NCBI RefSeq assembly: GCF_003286085.1 | Contig: NW_020825294.1 | Span: 7,440,001-7,504,000 of the forward strand | DNA: 64,000 bases | Direction: 5' to 3' | From: Drosophila persimilis | Taxonomy: Eukaryota > Arthropoda > Insecta > Diptera > Drosophilidae | Part shown: positions 14,081-25,460 of the stretch, one piece after another | Position numbering within the stretch: position 1 is the first letter of the stretch | Layout of the letters: every line of letters begins with the position of its first letter | Position numbers and translations under genes: made by a program | Notes under the pieces: generated by a model | Told to the model about the DNA's origin: nothing | The model's input: the letters and a program-made list of their open reading frames with translations, nothing else | Database searches by the model: none

Positions 14081-15546
14081 TCAGTTTAACTTAACTTGTG
14101 AGTCGCTTTTCTTTTCAGCAACTCCAGCTTCTGGCAGCACCCTCGCCTGATTATTACAAACGTGTCTCTGAGGCCCAGACTTTAGCCTACAATTTTTTTT
14201 GCATTGAGGGCAATGGTAACGACCCTCGCCAGTGTGGACACCAGTGTGCCTTAGCAGGTTATCCATGCGAGTAAATTTCTTCACGCAATACGTGCACTGG
14301 AAAGGACGTTCGCCAGTGTGAGACCGAACGTGTCTCTCCAGGCTTCTTTTCAACGAAAATACTTTACCGCACTCCTGGCACGGAAAATTCAGATTTCTGG
14401 TTTGGGATAAAATACAGGTTAAGAAGAAACCCCATTAGGTGAAAGGATGAACTTACTTTGACAATGATTTGGTCTTCTTGGTGTGACTTGAGATATTAGT
14501 GTCAAGGTCGTTGCTGTTGTGAATAAAAAACTATTTAATGTCTATTTAATCATTCGATATGATTGAAAACGTACATCTTTGGCAACGGTGGACTTCTTGA
14601 GCGACTAGAGGTATCATGGCTGGAAAGCACTTCCAAATCACTCTCCACCGACTCTGGCTTCCTCTTTTTCGGTAACGGACTACGATCAATTGTGTTCCTA
14701 ATTCCAAGAGGTTTCGTGTTGCTGATTTGTTGGAAAAACTAGCATTGATTCGGGTTCGCAGGCATATTATGTACTTACAGTTCGGACGTCTGCTTGTTCT
14801 TGTGACTGGTTTCACGTCTATTTAGATGGCTCTCAGACATGACTCCTTTGCCACACACATCAGGGAACAGCAACTTGCCACAGTGACGACTGGGGGACAA
14901 TATTAATTATAGATTATGTATAAGCTCTGCTCAATAATACTTACCTCTGCCTCTTATTGGCTTGTAAATTGTTGTGCATGTGAGCCTCTGCTTTTGCCAC
15001 CTGGGCCAGCTTGTGCATCTGCTCCATTTTGTTAATGGCATGGGTAAGCATTGAAACGCTCATCTGCGGACGAGTCTGGTCATCAGCGAAGTTCCTTAGA
15101 GAATTCCTCAATGTGTAAGTGCCTTCTTCTTCGCTGTCATTTTCAACCGCCTCGTCCGCCGTCTCTTGCAACATAGCATTATTGAGCACCGCCTCAATGG
15201 CATGCATTTCCCTTGCACGTATGCGATCCTCCTCTTCATCGCTGCTTTCGATGGTGTACGTTTCTTCATTGATAACATTGTTTGATAACAAGCGTTGTTG
15301 ATAATTTGCAAAGCTTTTGTCCAATAACAACTTATATCCATATGCAGTCTGGACTCCATGAATGCAGTAGGGACAAATAAACTGCGGCATAGAGTCCCCG
15401 CGTACCACAGAATGCTCAGGTGCGAGCTTGCTGATGACACAGGCGGGGCTGCTTTCAGATATGTTCAATCTGAGATCGCAAATTTCGGCGAATATGTCCA
15501 CCAGAGGAGCGGAACCATCCAGGCACACGCGGCACACGTACTCCAT
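14081..15546 (-). CDS. ZAD-C2H2 zinc-finger protein, five exons, 402 aa
   Basis: Probable nuclear DNA-binding regulator. Exons (minus strand): 15546-14945, 14889-14779, 14697-14575, 14513-14457 and 14396-14081. They are joined by introns of 55, 81, 61 and 60 bp with donors gtaagt, gtaagt, gtacgt and gtaagt and acceptors ending in AG. The frame is unbroken across all four junctions (1209 nt, 403 codons with stop). The start is the ATG at 15546, followed at once by the ZAD domain with its zinc ligands C5, C8, C58 and C61. ZADs typically mediate dimerisation. An acidic linker follows (about 98-140), then exon 2 with a decayed finger keeping C213 and H230 but with P210 and R226 at the first Cys and first His positions. 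Next comes a basic NLS-like PKKRK (247-251), two canonical C2H2 fingers (304-324, 332-352) with TGER/TGEG linkers, and a third finger (360-378) ending in Cys rather than the usual His. Two good fingers is few for this family. The gene lies in a left-arm island that is absent from the right arm. Family certain; orthologue not identified. Confidence 0.93.
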
Positions 15547-16015
15547 TTTTCACGTTTTTTTAAGTCGCCTCAATCTAATTCTTTGTAAACTTCGGCGTCC
15601 ATCCACGCGTCGATTTCCGATAAAAAGCCATGTACTTAGCTGTGAGCTTTAAAGGGTTAATCGGCGGTATGTACATTGCAAAAACCTAATGTCACATTTA
15701 AGGGGTCAAAGTCTGCAGATTTTGTCCATTCAAATTGTGTAAAGCAACAATTAAGTCTTGTTGATTTTTTTATTAAAGCATAAACTAAGTAACATTTCTG
15801 CGCGTTGTTTTATAGTTTTTTGTGGATGATTTTTGTGCCGCTCAAAATCCACGCGCACTTTTCCAACGAAAACCAAACAGGTTGGCAGCACCACGGGAGT
15901 CAGCTGATTATAATAATAATAATAGATAGGCGAGTGGAAATGATCTGTCTCATTATTTTGCTGGTCTCAATCGATTTTCGAATCAGTAATTGCATTGCGC
16001 TCAAAAAACTTCCCA
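15547..16015. other. upstream region of the ZAD gene, inside the island
   Basis: This is 470 bp between the start codon at 15546 and the edge of the inner repeat block near 16016. It must hold the promoter if the gene is autonomous, but I see no clear TATA box. A (TAA/ATT)n-type tract at about 15908-15927 and a CAGCTG at 15901 are the only notable strings. A plus-strand open frame runs through it into the inner block (15805-16323) but contains a poly-isoleucine low-complexity stretch and no domain, so I do not call it. Confidence 0.4.
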
Positions 16016-19000
16016 ACGCGGCGGATATTTTCAGCTCATCTGTCAGTCGTCGCCACCAGGTGGAAAATAAATTAGGCGACACTTCAGCCAAGCCTTGTGC
16101 TCTGTTGTCGGTTGGAGTGACAGATAGGCTGTGTTGCCGTTGCCGTAGAATTGCCTACTTTCCCATAAATTCACGCAAAACAGGCAACAAGACGTGTTTG
16201 TTGGCCCTCTCTTCGCACCGTACCCGGGTTCAGGCCATTTGTCCACTCATTATTGGTTGCCGCTTGCTGCTGCCAAGAAAGTGCTGCTTATTGGAAACGT
16301 GTTTCAAGTCCAATCCTCTTTAAGTTTGCCAAAATTGTCTCTCATTATTTTTGGCGGGGGATCACAACCCTGACCGCAGCTTTCTGGTCCATGGTCCATG
16401 TCCCTGACCTGTCAGTTTCACTAATTAAACCGCAATGAGCTTCACTCAGCAGGCCCTACAGCGTCCTTTATTGGTGAAAGTGAGCGGAAATACAAAAAAC
16501 GTGTAACGTAAATGTTCGAATGCTCTGTAAAAATATCAGCTACAATTTTATTAGTATTGTTATTAGTGTTGACTTTCCTCGATTTTCCTATTTTTATTCT
16601 CACTGATTTTATGAGAAGAACCCACTCCGGGTCGCGAGAGAACAATGTACATAAAGGGTGCAATTTCATTTAAAATGCATAATCGCACAGATTGATAAGG
16701 ACCCAACCACAGTTCAGAGACCACTAGGCATGGTGTTCAACTTATCAACTTTATCAGTATCAACTTTCCCTCCTCCTAAATTTGAAATTTCAAATTTCTG
16801 TTGGCGCTCAACTCCTACCCGGTTGACCGAACTCCAACAGTCTGGCAGCCCCGGTTCATTTAAGGCGGTCCGGCAGCACAGTCCGCGAAGAAACTCTGCG
16901 CGATCACCTGTCTGGCAGCTTTGTGATCAGCTGCTAGAAACGGAGAGCAGAAAAGTTGTTTAACATTTTTTTTCTTCCACAATCAATGGCGCCAAAGCAG
17001 AGGTTCACACCTTTCCCATTCCTGCGTGGAGCGCACTGTCTATGCCCCTACAACCGGGCGGGATATCGTCGAGGCCAGCTTTCACACACAGTATGTACCG
17101 ACGCGGTAGTAACCTGCTCTCAACAGCTTTCCTTTTAGTTTCAGGAGTGGCACGGATTCAGTATACGGAAAACTTGGAGTTTGCAATGAAACACAACCGC
17201 AGTTGATAAACCGATCATCTCTCCCTGCATAGGTGTGTACCTGTGTGTGTTCACGAGTTCATATGTGGGTGAGTGCGTAAATTAAAAGCAATTCTAAGTT
17301 CTTTGGTGCGTAAAGATGCTGGGCCAACACTCCCCACACAAATTGTATTCCCACAGACAAACCATTCGTCTGCATCCATCTCTTAATTTTGCTCTTAGCA
17401 TCATTCATGGTAGATTAAGCAATTGGAATTGGATTAGACATAGAATACCCCGCACTACAACTCGAACAACTTTAATTAGCATTTTCTGGAAGTCCTGCAA
17501 TCTGAGCCAACCCTCTGTAAAGTCCAAGGATTATACAGCTGTAAGCCCCTTTCTGCGGCCCCACCTCAAGTGCATCACTTGGGGTGGAGGGTTAAGTAAA
17601 TACTCAATCTTTAAACTTTCTTTGGCAGCTGGCAAATAAATGAATGTTGCCTCTTAAGTTCACTTCTCTAAATTACGGCCCATCTCGAAAGTATTTCCAG
17701 CTGCAACTGCAACAGCATTCTTTAGAGAGGAGATTCGTATGTATCATACATTTATTCCAAGATGTTGCCGTCCGCAGAAAGAAAAATAAAAAATGTGAGT
17801 CAAAACTTGTGCACATCGATTTAGCCGTGGGTATTCCTTACCCTACTGAAACCTAAAACATTCCCAGCCCCTTGAAAGCATTTAAAAAGTTGTGGAACAT
17901 TTAACTTTTGAACCAAGGAAAAGTAAAAGAAAGAAAAGTTTTTGAAACTGAATTTGAAATGGTAGCCAGCCCACGTATCGATTGCAACCAGAGAGCAAAC
18001 ATTATCGCTGAAGAAGGAGTAGCAATTGGGGAAACTGACTTAGTATTGGGACTGCTTTCTGTTTAAGTTAACAAGAAGCAGAGCAAAGAAAGAACGGTTT
18101 AATTTCGGAGGCGAAATGGTATCGAAATAGAAACAATTAAAATGTCCTTTCTTAACAGCACCCCTTCTGTTACTTAGGTTAAAAATGGATGTGCCTCATA
18201 CTCATGATGGAGAAGTTTAATATCGTCTACAGCCTCATCCATCCGGACAGGCTAAACGCCTATCCGAGGATTTGTCTCAGCTCAACAAGTGCGTGGAAAA
18301 ATCCATAATTTAGTACATCGATTCACAAATCTATCAAGTTTTTTAGTTTAAAGTTAAAATAGAGAGTAATTCCACTAGATCGAGCCACTTCTGTGTAAAT
18401 ATTTTCCATCATATATCGCACTCATCCGCAACTTTGCAGACTGTTACTTGAACACAGTCTACTAATTGGTGTAGAGACAGGACGCTTACGCCTAACATAC
18501 ACTTGACACGGCAACAGAGGGCCAGTCGGAGCACGAGTATATTTTATAGAAGAATTAAATTTCCGAATTTCTCTCCAAACATTTTAACTTGCCAAACTGC
18601 AGCAAAAACAGGCTAAGGCAGCAACCGCTGGATCTAATAAAATTGGGTAGACATAGAAAATTGAAGCTAATACTTAAAACTTTTGCCTTTTGCATGAAAA
18701 GTTTTGTTCCAGTCGAAATTCCGAATGACTTCATAAATGCTTGGCCAAGGACCGCTGTGTATGTGGGTCCTTTATGATTGTGCTTTAAATGCTGCTGACC
18801 CAAAGGCAAAGTTTCAGAAAGAGCTCAATGAAAATTTTGAATTGATTTCGTTAATTTGTTGTGGGGAGTTTTTCTCCTGACCCTTATTTTTGCATTTAAA
18901 TACAGATTTTTCGAGCTCGAACCCAAGCACGGGTGTCATTTTCCCAAACATCTAACACAACCCGCAGTCATCAACATTTTTCACAGCGAAAAGGAAAACA

Positions 19001-19225
19001 AAGGCCGGGCGAGACATTTGACAACGCTACTGGGTAAACAAACATATCTGTTGCCATGGGATAGGGGGTCATTTACCATTCTGAACCTGATATTCCGGCA
19101 CTCCCCCACATACCCATCAACCAGATGAGCTCTCATTTGTTTGGCATACTTCTAGGTGTCACCCAGCATATGAGGCTGGGTCATTAAAGCAATGCGATGG
19201 CGGGGTGCTGTTAACGTGGCAGCAA
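16016..19225 (+). repeat. left arm, inner block of giant inverted repeat
   Basis: Mirror copy of 43790-46915. Anchors: 16020-16300 with about 46600-46910; 16640-16720 with 46080-46170; 17640-17860 with 45160-45370; 18550-18780 with 44280-44510; 18880-19220 with 43800-44190. Identity is highest in the window, about 97-98% around 17.65-17.86 kb and about 94-95% around 18.9-19.2 kb, with indels of 10-25 bp and one stretch (about 16.75-17.2 kb) where the left copy is a few hundred bases longer. Homology fades at about 19225 just after gttaacgtggcagc. No coding exon is supportable here. Confidence 0.92.
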
Positions 19226-22200
19226 ATTTTTTACGACGCACCCAAAAAGAGTGGTAAACAAGACTTTTTGGCAGATACATCTATGTACGTTGAAGTAGAA
19301 CGACGTAAGTCGGAACTCTTGTGGAGAATGGGCTGTCTAGTGGTAAACTAATGACAAATGGTTTGGTTTTCGGGGGCACAACTCTCAGCCATTTTAATAG
19401 ACCGAATTTAATAAAGTTGTAGGAAAAAATATTGTATGTCTGTGTGAAAGTGAAGAATGAGGTTGAGTGGAACGGAGAGTGTAGACTGGCGACATGTCCA
19501 ATTCACACCATGAGCCCATTAAAATTGTACAATGTTTGGGGAAGCAGCCTCGTTTGGCCGGCGCTTTCGGTCAACAGATGTGCGCTTGACTTGCACACAA
19601 AGTGGCATGCCTCTGCAGGCCATCCTCTGTCCTGTGCCCTCTATCCCTGCCTCCCAGTGTGTTTATAGGATTTGTGTTCACATACAGTCCGTATGCTTTG
19701 GCACAAAAAAACTAAAAAAAACATCCGCCTGTAACATGCTCCGAAAATTCTCTGCAACTTCTGCCCACAGCACCCCCTACAATGGAACAAATGTTGCCTC
19801 TGGTTGTGGAACAAAAACCATGGCTCTGCTTGGAATCAACTTTTTTCCCTTCGCCCATTTTCCCCTTGTTTTGTTTTAATGGAGTCGTGTGTGTCGTGTA
19901 AATATTTTCCCTTTTTCTGGGGGCTTAAAGATTTGTGAGGCGGCTCGGTTCAGTTCGGTTCAGTTTTGGAACTTGTTTTTACGGTCTACAAACATCGTGG
20001 GGTACCACACCATACCATAGCTGGTAGTGTCTAACGAGCGGTAAAAAGCCTGGGAGCCTAAAAAATATGAGAAATTTAACCTCAAGCTGATTGCAGTTCA
20101 TGTAGTGTATATACTGGAGAAATTGAACCTTTGGTTTTAAATGTTTGATTGCAGTGGGAATCAAGAAAAAAAAGGATTTCGTTTCTGATACCCTAGCAGA
20201 TCGATATTTTCCCTATGAAGGATGGAAGGATACCCAAAGGTAATGAAAATATTTCTCTGAAAACGTATGAGAATGTGTTTCGAATATTCTACTATATTTT
20301 GCAAATCTATGATTATAAATTTCTTTTTAATCACATAGGGTAAAAATGTTTCCTCCAGCTTATTTTTAGAAATATCATTTTTTCTTAGGTCTCGAGATAC
20401 AATACATTTTATTTTCTTGCTCAGTGCCACAGCATCCTTCCAAGCACCAAGAACAACAGCCGGCAGCCGTAACTACTGTAAAATTGTTGTTACTCAAAAA
20501 CAGAATGGAAAGGAACGGGGAAGTGGGAGTGGTGTGTCCGAGAAGAATGACAGACCAGACAGGTGATAGATAACAAGGACAGTCTATGGTCATTTTTCAA
20601 CACCCACACCCGGGGACACAGTCTCCTTCTCTGAGGCAAGAAAATAAAATGAAATTTGCCCCCAGCTGGCCAATAGCGTGCCGGTGTCAGTCGGCTTTGG
20701 GGGTTGATGGTACGAGTAATGGGGCATGCCGTGGGTAGTCACTAAATGCTGCTTATTCGTATATATATGTCTCGACCCAAATGGAATGTCTGAACTGTCG
20801 GCCTACTTTTCAGAGCCTTGCCGACGACAATGGCTAAAGCAATAGATATCTGCAGAGTTTCAGGTGCTCAATGGCAACTGTTTGAAAAGGCTTAGAACAA
20901 TAGAAGTACTGGAAATGGAAGGCGTTGTTTCCAATATCCAATTTGGTTTCAACACATTTGACTGACAATATACGTTGATGTCTTGTTGAATCCCTTAAAC
21001 TAACTAGGCAAATTGATTGATATTTTTTCCAAGAACAGGATGAAGTTTTTTTACTTAAATTTGCTATAGATCTGAAAACGAGGTATGCGCGTGAGGACTC
21101 CAGATGTCGGGTAGATTAAAGTTGTTGGATCGAAGTAAAAACACGCTTTCTCGGTTTCAATCCTGATGTTGATCAATCAGAATTCCTTTTCGGTTGTACG
21201 AGGGCTTCCATATTTCAAGAAACCCGCCCGCAGGTTAGATCTACGTAGTATAATCGTACTCAGTATACTCGTACTGTGCTAAGAGGTCTTACGATTTACT
21301 CCAGTGAATTTGATTATATATTATTCGTCGATCCAGAAGCTTGTTTCATTCATTAATATTCATTTATATTATTCGAGAGTAATCGAATTTCGAAAATGTG
21401 CTTGCGTCTGCCCTTATAACTAATAGAATCACTGCTTGAATTTCCCATGGTTACGGAATTTATAATTTGGTTTTGCAATTAAGTAATGCACACAAAATAC
21501 TCAGTGCTAGCCAAAGGAGTCTCCCAAGGATGATGTTGTTAATTAGTCAATGCTTCTGCACTGCAATGGAGCTAAAGATAGCTACCCGCTTTTTGTCCAG
21601 GCGGAAGTATTCACCTTAATGAATAGTGCATTTGGTTTGACTTCCACTCATTGGATGCTGCCCTAATTACCATATCTAAAGCCTAATGAGCAAAATTGAA
21701 ATAACACACAGATGCAACGAGCAGACCCACACAAACGGCTGTAAATTATATGCATTTAAATTCCCCATGCCAAGGATCTCTTCAAGGTTTGTGCTAGTGT
21801 TGCAGAAGCTTGTGGGAAATTCTTGGGACTTGTTGGCCTTTGCACCGATAGAAGTCGGGTCGTGCATTCAGGCCATTAGCAATTAATGGTAGATGTGAAT
21901 ATAACTTTAGCTCCGTTTTGTGGTCCCAAAACTTGACACTAGGTATGACGATGATTTTACGAGAATCTTTAAAATACTTTAACATCTTCATTTCGAAATT
22001 CCCTCAAAAGCAAATATTATCTTTAGCAATTTTCTTCGCACATCTAAATGCAATTTCTGCTCTCAAGTTCTTGTGTCATGCCGGAGCAGACGTGCTCCAT
22101 CCAATAGGCATGGCTGCGTCGACATGTCGCCCCTTGTAGAGGCGGGGAAGGAAGGACCCCAGCCGGCGCAGGACGAGGCTATTCCCATAGAGACGGGCCG

Positions 22201-22551
22201 CAATGTCGCCGTCAAGTGGGTGCAGGATTTTCCTTTTTTTCGGATGCATTGCTTCTCCTTTTTTTATTTTCCTTTATTTTTCTACTTTTGCCAGTCATAT
22301 CATATACTCGCAAAAAGCGAAAGAGGCTGGAGTGTATGGTGTATGGTAGGATTTTCAAAGCAAAATAAATGATATAAAGTGAAAATAAGATGAATAAAAC
22401 AGAGCAAGAAATATGCAAAGCGAAACGGAAAAACAATTAAATTCTTTCGTGATCCTTTGAGGCGACTTTGAAAGCATTTTTGTTGTGCCTTTAGCCTTTG
22501 CTAAATTGTTTGGCAGGGTTTTCAAAGTTTTTGTTTGGCCTTAGTAAGTTC
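19226..22551. other. spacer, non-coding
   Basis: This is the beginning of the single-copy spacer between the arms. No frame here has a domain or convincing splice-bounded coding character. At about 20188 there is the string gataccctagcagatcg, resembling the start of the short element described at 25262, so a decayed copy may be present. Confidence 0.5.
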
Positions 22552-22932
22552 TTATAGTGTTAGATATTTTAAGCTTGAAAAGTCATATAGTCTTAATTCT
22601 GCTTTTTGTGAGCCTTGGGAGGACAGTAATTTTTGATGGACTTTGGGGAACATTTTTTGTGAATCCTTTGGCAGGGCGTTTACATTAAACTTACAGCCAA
22701 TATCAAAATACAACACATTTAGTATCGACATAATCTGCTGTGAAAAAGAGCTATTCTTCACCAAAATAAACACACACATTCCTAAGAGCAAATAAGGCTT
22801 CCATCTACGTACGGTTCGCTTTTCAAGAAGTATGCATACCACCAGGGTAAGCAGAGAGACCAGGACAAGCAGCTGTATTAAGGGTTTGTTATTAAAAAAT
22901 TCCTGCCATGGCGGACGTATTTCTCGGCACAA
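22552..22932 (-). CDS. candidate small membrane-protein ORF, unrecognised
   Basis: A 126-codon open frame on the minus strand without an ATG at its first codon, so it would have to be a downstream exon, or a fragment if real. It encodes two hydrophobic segments (about residues 17-35, LIQLLVLVSLLTLVVCILL, and about 47-58) separated by a basic KRTVRRWK loop, then a polar tail. The frame is closed upstream by TAA. An overlapping minus-strand frame (22878-23186) is also hydrophobic, which could mean a frameshifted longer gene or an AT-rich coincidence. I recognise no family. Confidence 0.25.
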   Translation of the reverse strand: MCREIRPPWQEFFNNKPLIQLLVLVSLLTLVVCILLEKRTVRRWKPYLLLGMCVFILVKNSSFSQQIMSILNVLYFDIGCKFNVNALPKDSQKMFPKVHQKLLSSQGSQKAELRLYDFSSLKYLTL

Positions 22933-25261
22933 GTGAGGTTATAACAAAACGAAGAGAAGTGTACATAATTCACCAGGAAGATGTTGCTTTTCGCTTCTTT
23001 TATGTCAGGGAAAACGTTCAAGAATACGACCATAAAGGGTACGCGCATAAAAACCAAGAGAAACTGAGAATAAGAACTAGTTTGGTTGTTGATGGGAAAA
23101 TAGAAACACGAAAGGCTTAAATCAACTGAAAATGCTGTACAAGTGGTCCACCCGGGGCCAAAGGATAACAGACAAAGGAAAAGCAAAGTACAGCGACCGA
23201 TTATAAAGCCAACATGATGAAGTCCAGCAAGTTGATTGAAGCTCTTAAAGCTGTGCCATTCTTCTTTTCTTTCTGTGGCTCGCTCTCTGTGGGAGTCCGA
23301 GCTTATCTATGAGTAGACGTATCTCCTTCTGCTCCTTTTGCGTCTACTAGTGTACATATATCCTTATAGTTCTCAACCAAAGAGCCCTCGGTTTGTTTCC
23401 TTTTCCTGCCATGTCCCCAATGGCAGCTACAAGGATTCTCTGTCTGTTGCCAGCAGGTGGCGCTTTGCTACACTTCCGTTTCCGCTGGCTGCTTATAAAC
23501 ATTCTTATGTCAGAGTGGTGTGGTGAGTGAAGTAAAACTTGATAAATAACTCTACTCGCTGAACCGTTGGGGGTTATTCCAGGGTCTCAATTCTGCCAGT
23601 ATTCATTGCATTAGGAGTAGTTTTGAAAACACTAAAGCTGCTGATACACGAAACGTGTTCAACCGACGACGCGTCCTTATAAAACACCGACGTGAAAACA
23701 TCGTGAAAATCAATGCAAGTTTTCGGAAACATAACACAGGTTCCAAAAATATTTAATGAAATGAACAATGATAAACCAGTGATAATGTAGCTCTAATAAA
23801 AACACACATAGTGAAGCTGCAGCTTCCCAAGGATCAAACTAAGTCTTCCTTCTGAAAGCCCCATTTCTATTGGTCAATATGTTGGCTCAACTGAACATGC
23901 ATTTACCATAAACCAACATCCAATGGCTTCGAGTGTGGGTGAGCGAGAAGGACTTAGGGGGTACAACGACTGCCGAAAAAGACGAGGACCTAACATTTAT
24001 TTATACAGTTTTCGAAAGTGCATCAAAACTTTGAAATAAACTTTTATTCGTATCTTTCGCAGGGGCTTCGTTTGCATTTACGTTGCTGACGTTGGCTTAA
24101 AGTTCAGCTAAACTTTTCTGAGCTGCTGGACAGTATTTTTCTTTGGCAATATGCTGAGGAAACTGAGTTAGAAGATGCTCGGTTGACTTAGCTAAACAAC
24201 TACACTAACTGCAAGAGAATGGATGAAAAACGTGAAAAACGTATTTGGCTTTTGTGTGGAAGACACTGAGAAAAACAAGTTTGTCATCGATGCGGCATAC
24301 AAAACAAATATAACCACAATAAGAGAAACTTTCAACTAAATCTTGGCACAGTCCTAAAACCGTAAACAAATACAATCGGGGACACACCGCAGGTATAGTA
24401 TTCTTATTTATATTTCTACAATCTTAAAAGCACAATCCCGACCCTGAAATTGATTTCTGGGGTATTTTCTTCATCAAAAATATTATATAAATTAAATCAT
24501 GATTCCTTAGGGGAACGTTATACCCGTAATTAACACACATGAAGTATACCAGTTATATAGCACAAAAGTTCAAGTCCCTGCTCAGGTGAAATATCCTGCC
24601 CATATGAGAAAAAAAGGTTCCCCCAACGAATGTGGTATTCTAAAGGTTTGAATGCCTATTTACGAAGGAATAAGATTCCCCTATTTATGAATATACGGTT
24701 GAAATCTTACCAAGGCGTAATGTTCTTAGAAGGAGCATCGTTTTTCCACTAAAAAGTAAATGGGGATTTGCATGGCTTGCATTAAAAATGTTGTCAAGGA
24801 CCTGGTTTCCTTAAGGGAGTTATATTCCCTCCAAATTTAATTGTGGGCGCTTACTGCATTCTTTCTAGATATGTTTTTCCACTAATTAAATACTTTCCAT
24901 AAACATTCCCCCCACAAAAGATTGCTCAGAGTAAAAATATTCGTATAGAAGAGCCTTCTCTCCTAAACCAATTTCCCTTACTCCACACTGGTCTTGTGTT
25001 TTTTTCCTTGTAAATCTCATTTGCTTGCAACATTATGCATGACATCAGGCACTCAACGATAAAGTTTTCCCGCCTGGGGCTCCGGCCTAGGCTGTGGATG
25101 AGGATGCGGCTGCTGAATTACCAGGAATGAAAACACACCACAAAAAATGCTCTCCTCCGGAAGTTTTCATTCATTTTTTTTTTGCTTGCTTCCGGGGCTG
25201 TCGATGCGTTTTGCCGCAACACCCAAAGACAACTTCTTCATATGCTTCAGATGTGGGTTTT
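22933..25261. other. spacer, non-coding
   Basis: No supportable gene. Sequence is typical AT-rich fly non-coding DNA. Confidence 0.5.
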
Positions 25262-25460
25262 ATACCCTAGCAGAGGGTATTTTGAGTTCGAGAAGATATT
25301 CGACCATCATTTATGGAGGATTTCTGGATCATCATTAAAATTCGATTTCACCTCTTTTTCCTGAAGCGCCAATGCATAATACCTAATTTTTGTATAAACC
25401 ATTAAAAACGATGCTTCAATCTTAGGAAACATAGCTCTGACAGGGTATCTATGGATTCGG
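25262..25460 (+). mobile_element. SGM/INE-1-like short interspersed element
   Basis: It begins with the near-palindrome tataccctagcagagggta followed by tttgagttcgagaag, and ends around agctctgacagggtatcta, about 200 bp later. The CCCT-AGCAG-AGGG terminal palindrome and the GGGTATCTA-type end are what I associate with abundant short fly repeats of the DINE/INE-1/SGM type; exact family not verified. Related ends occur at 8741-8972, about 20188, about 46280 (tacccttgcttggg) and 57943. Confidence 0.5.

Noticed and set aside
15805-16323. 172-codon plus-strand open frame upstream of the ZAD gene
   Set aside because: It contains a poly-isoleucine run from a simple repeat, crosses the boundary of the repeat block and has no domain.
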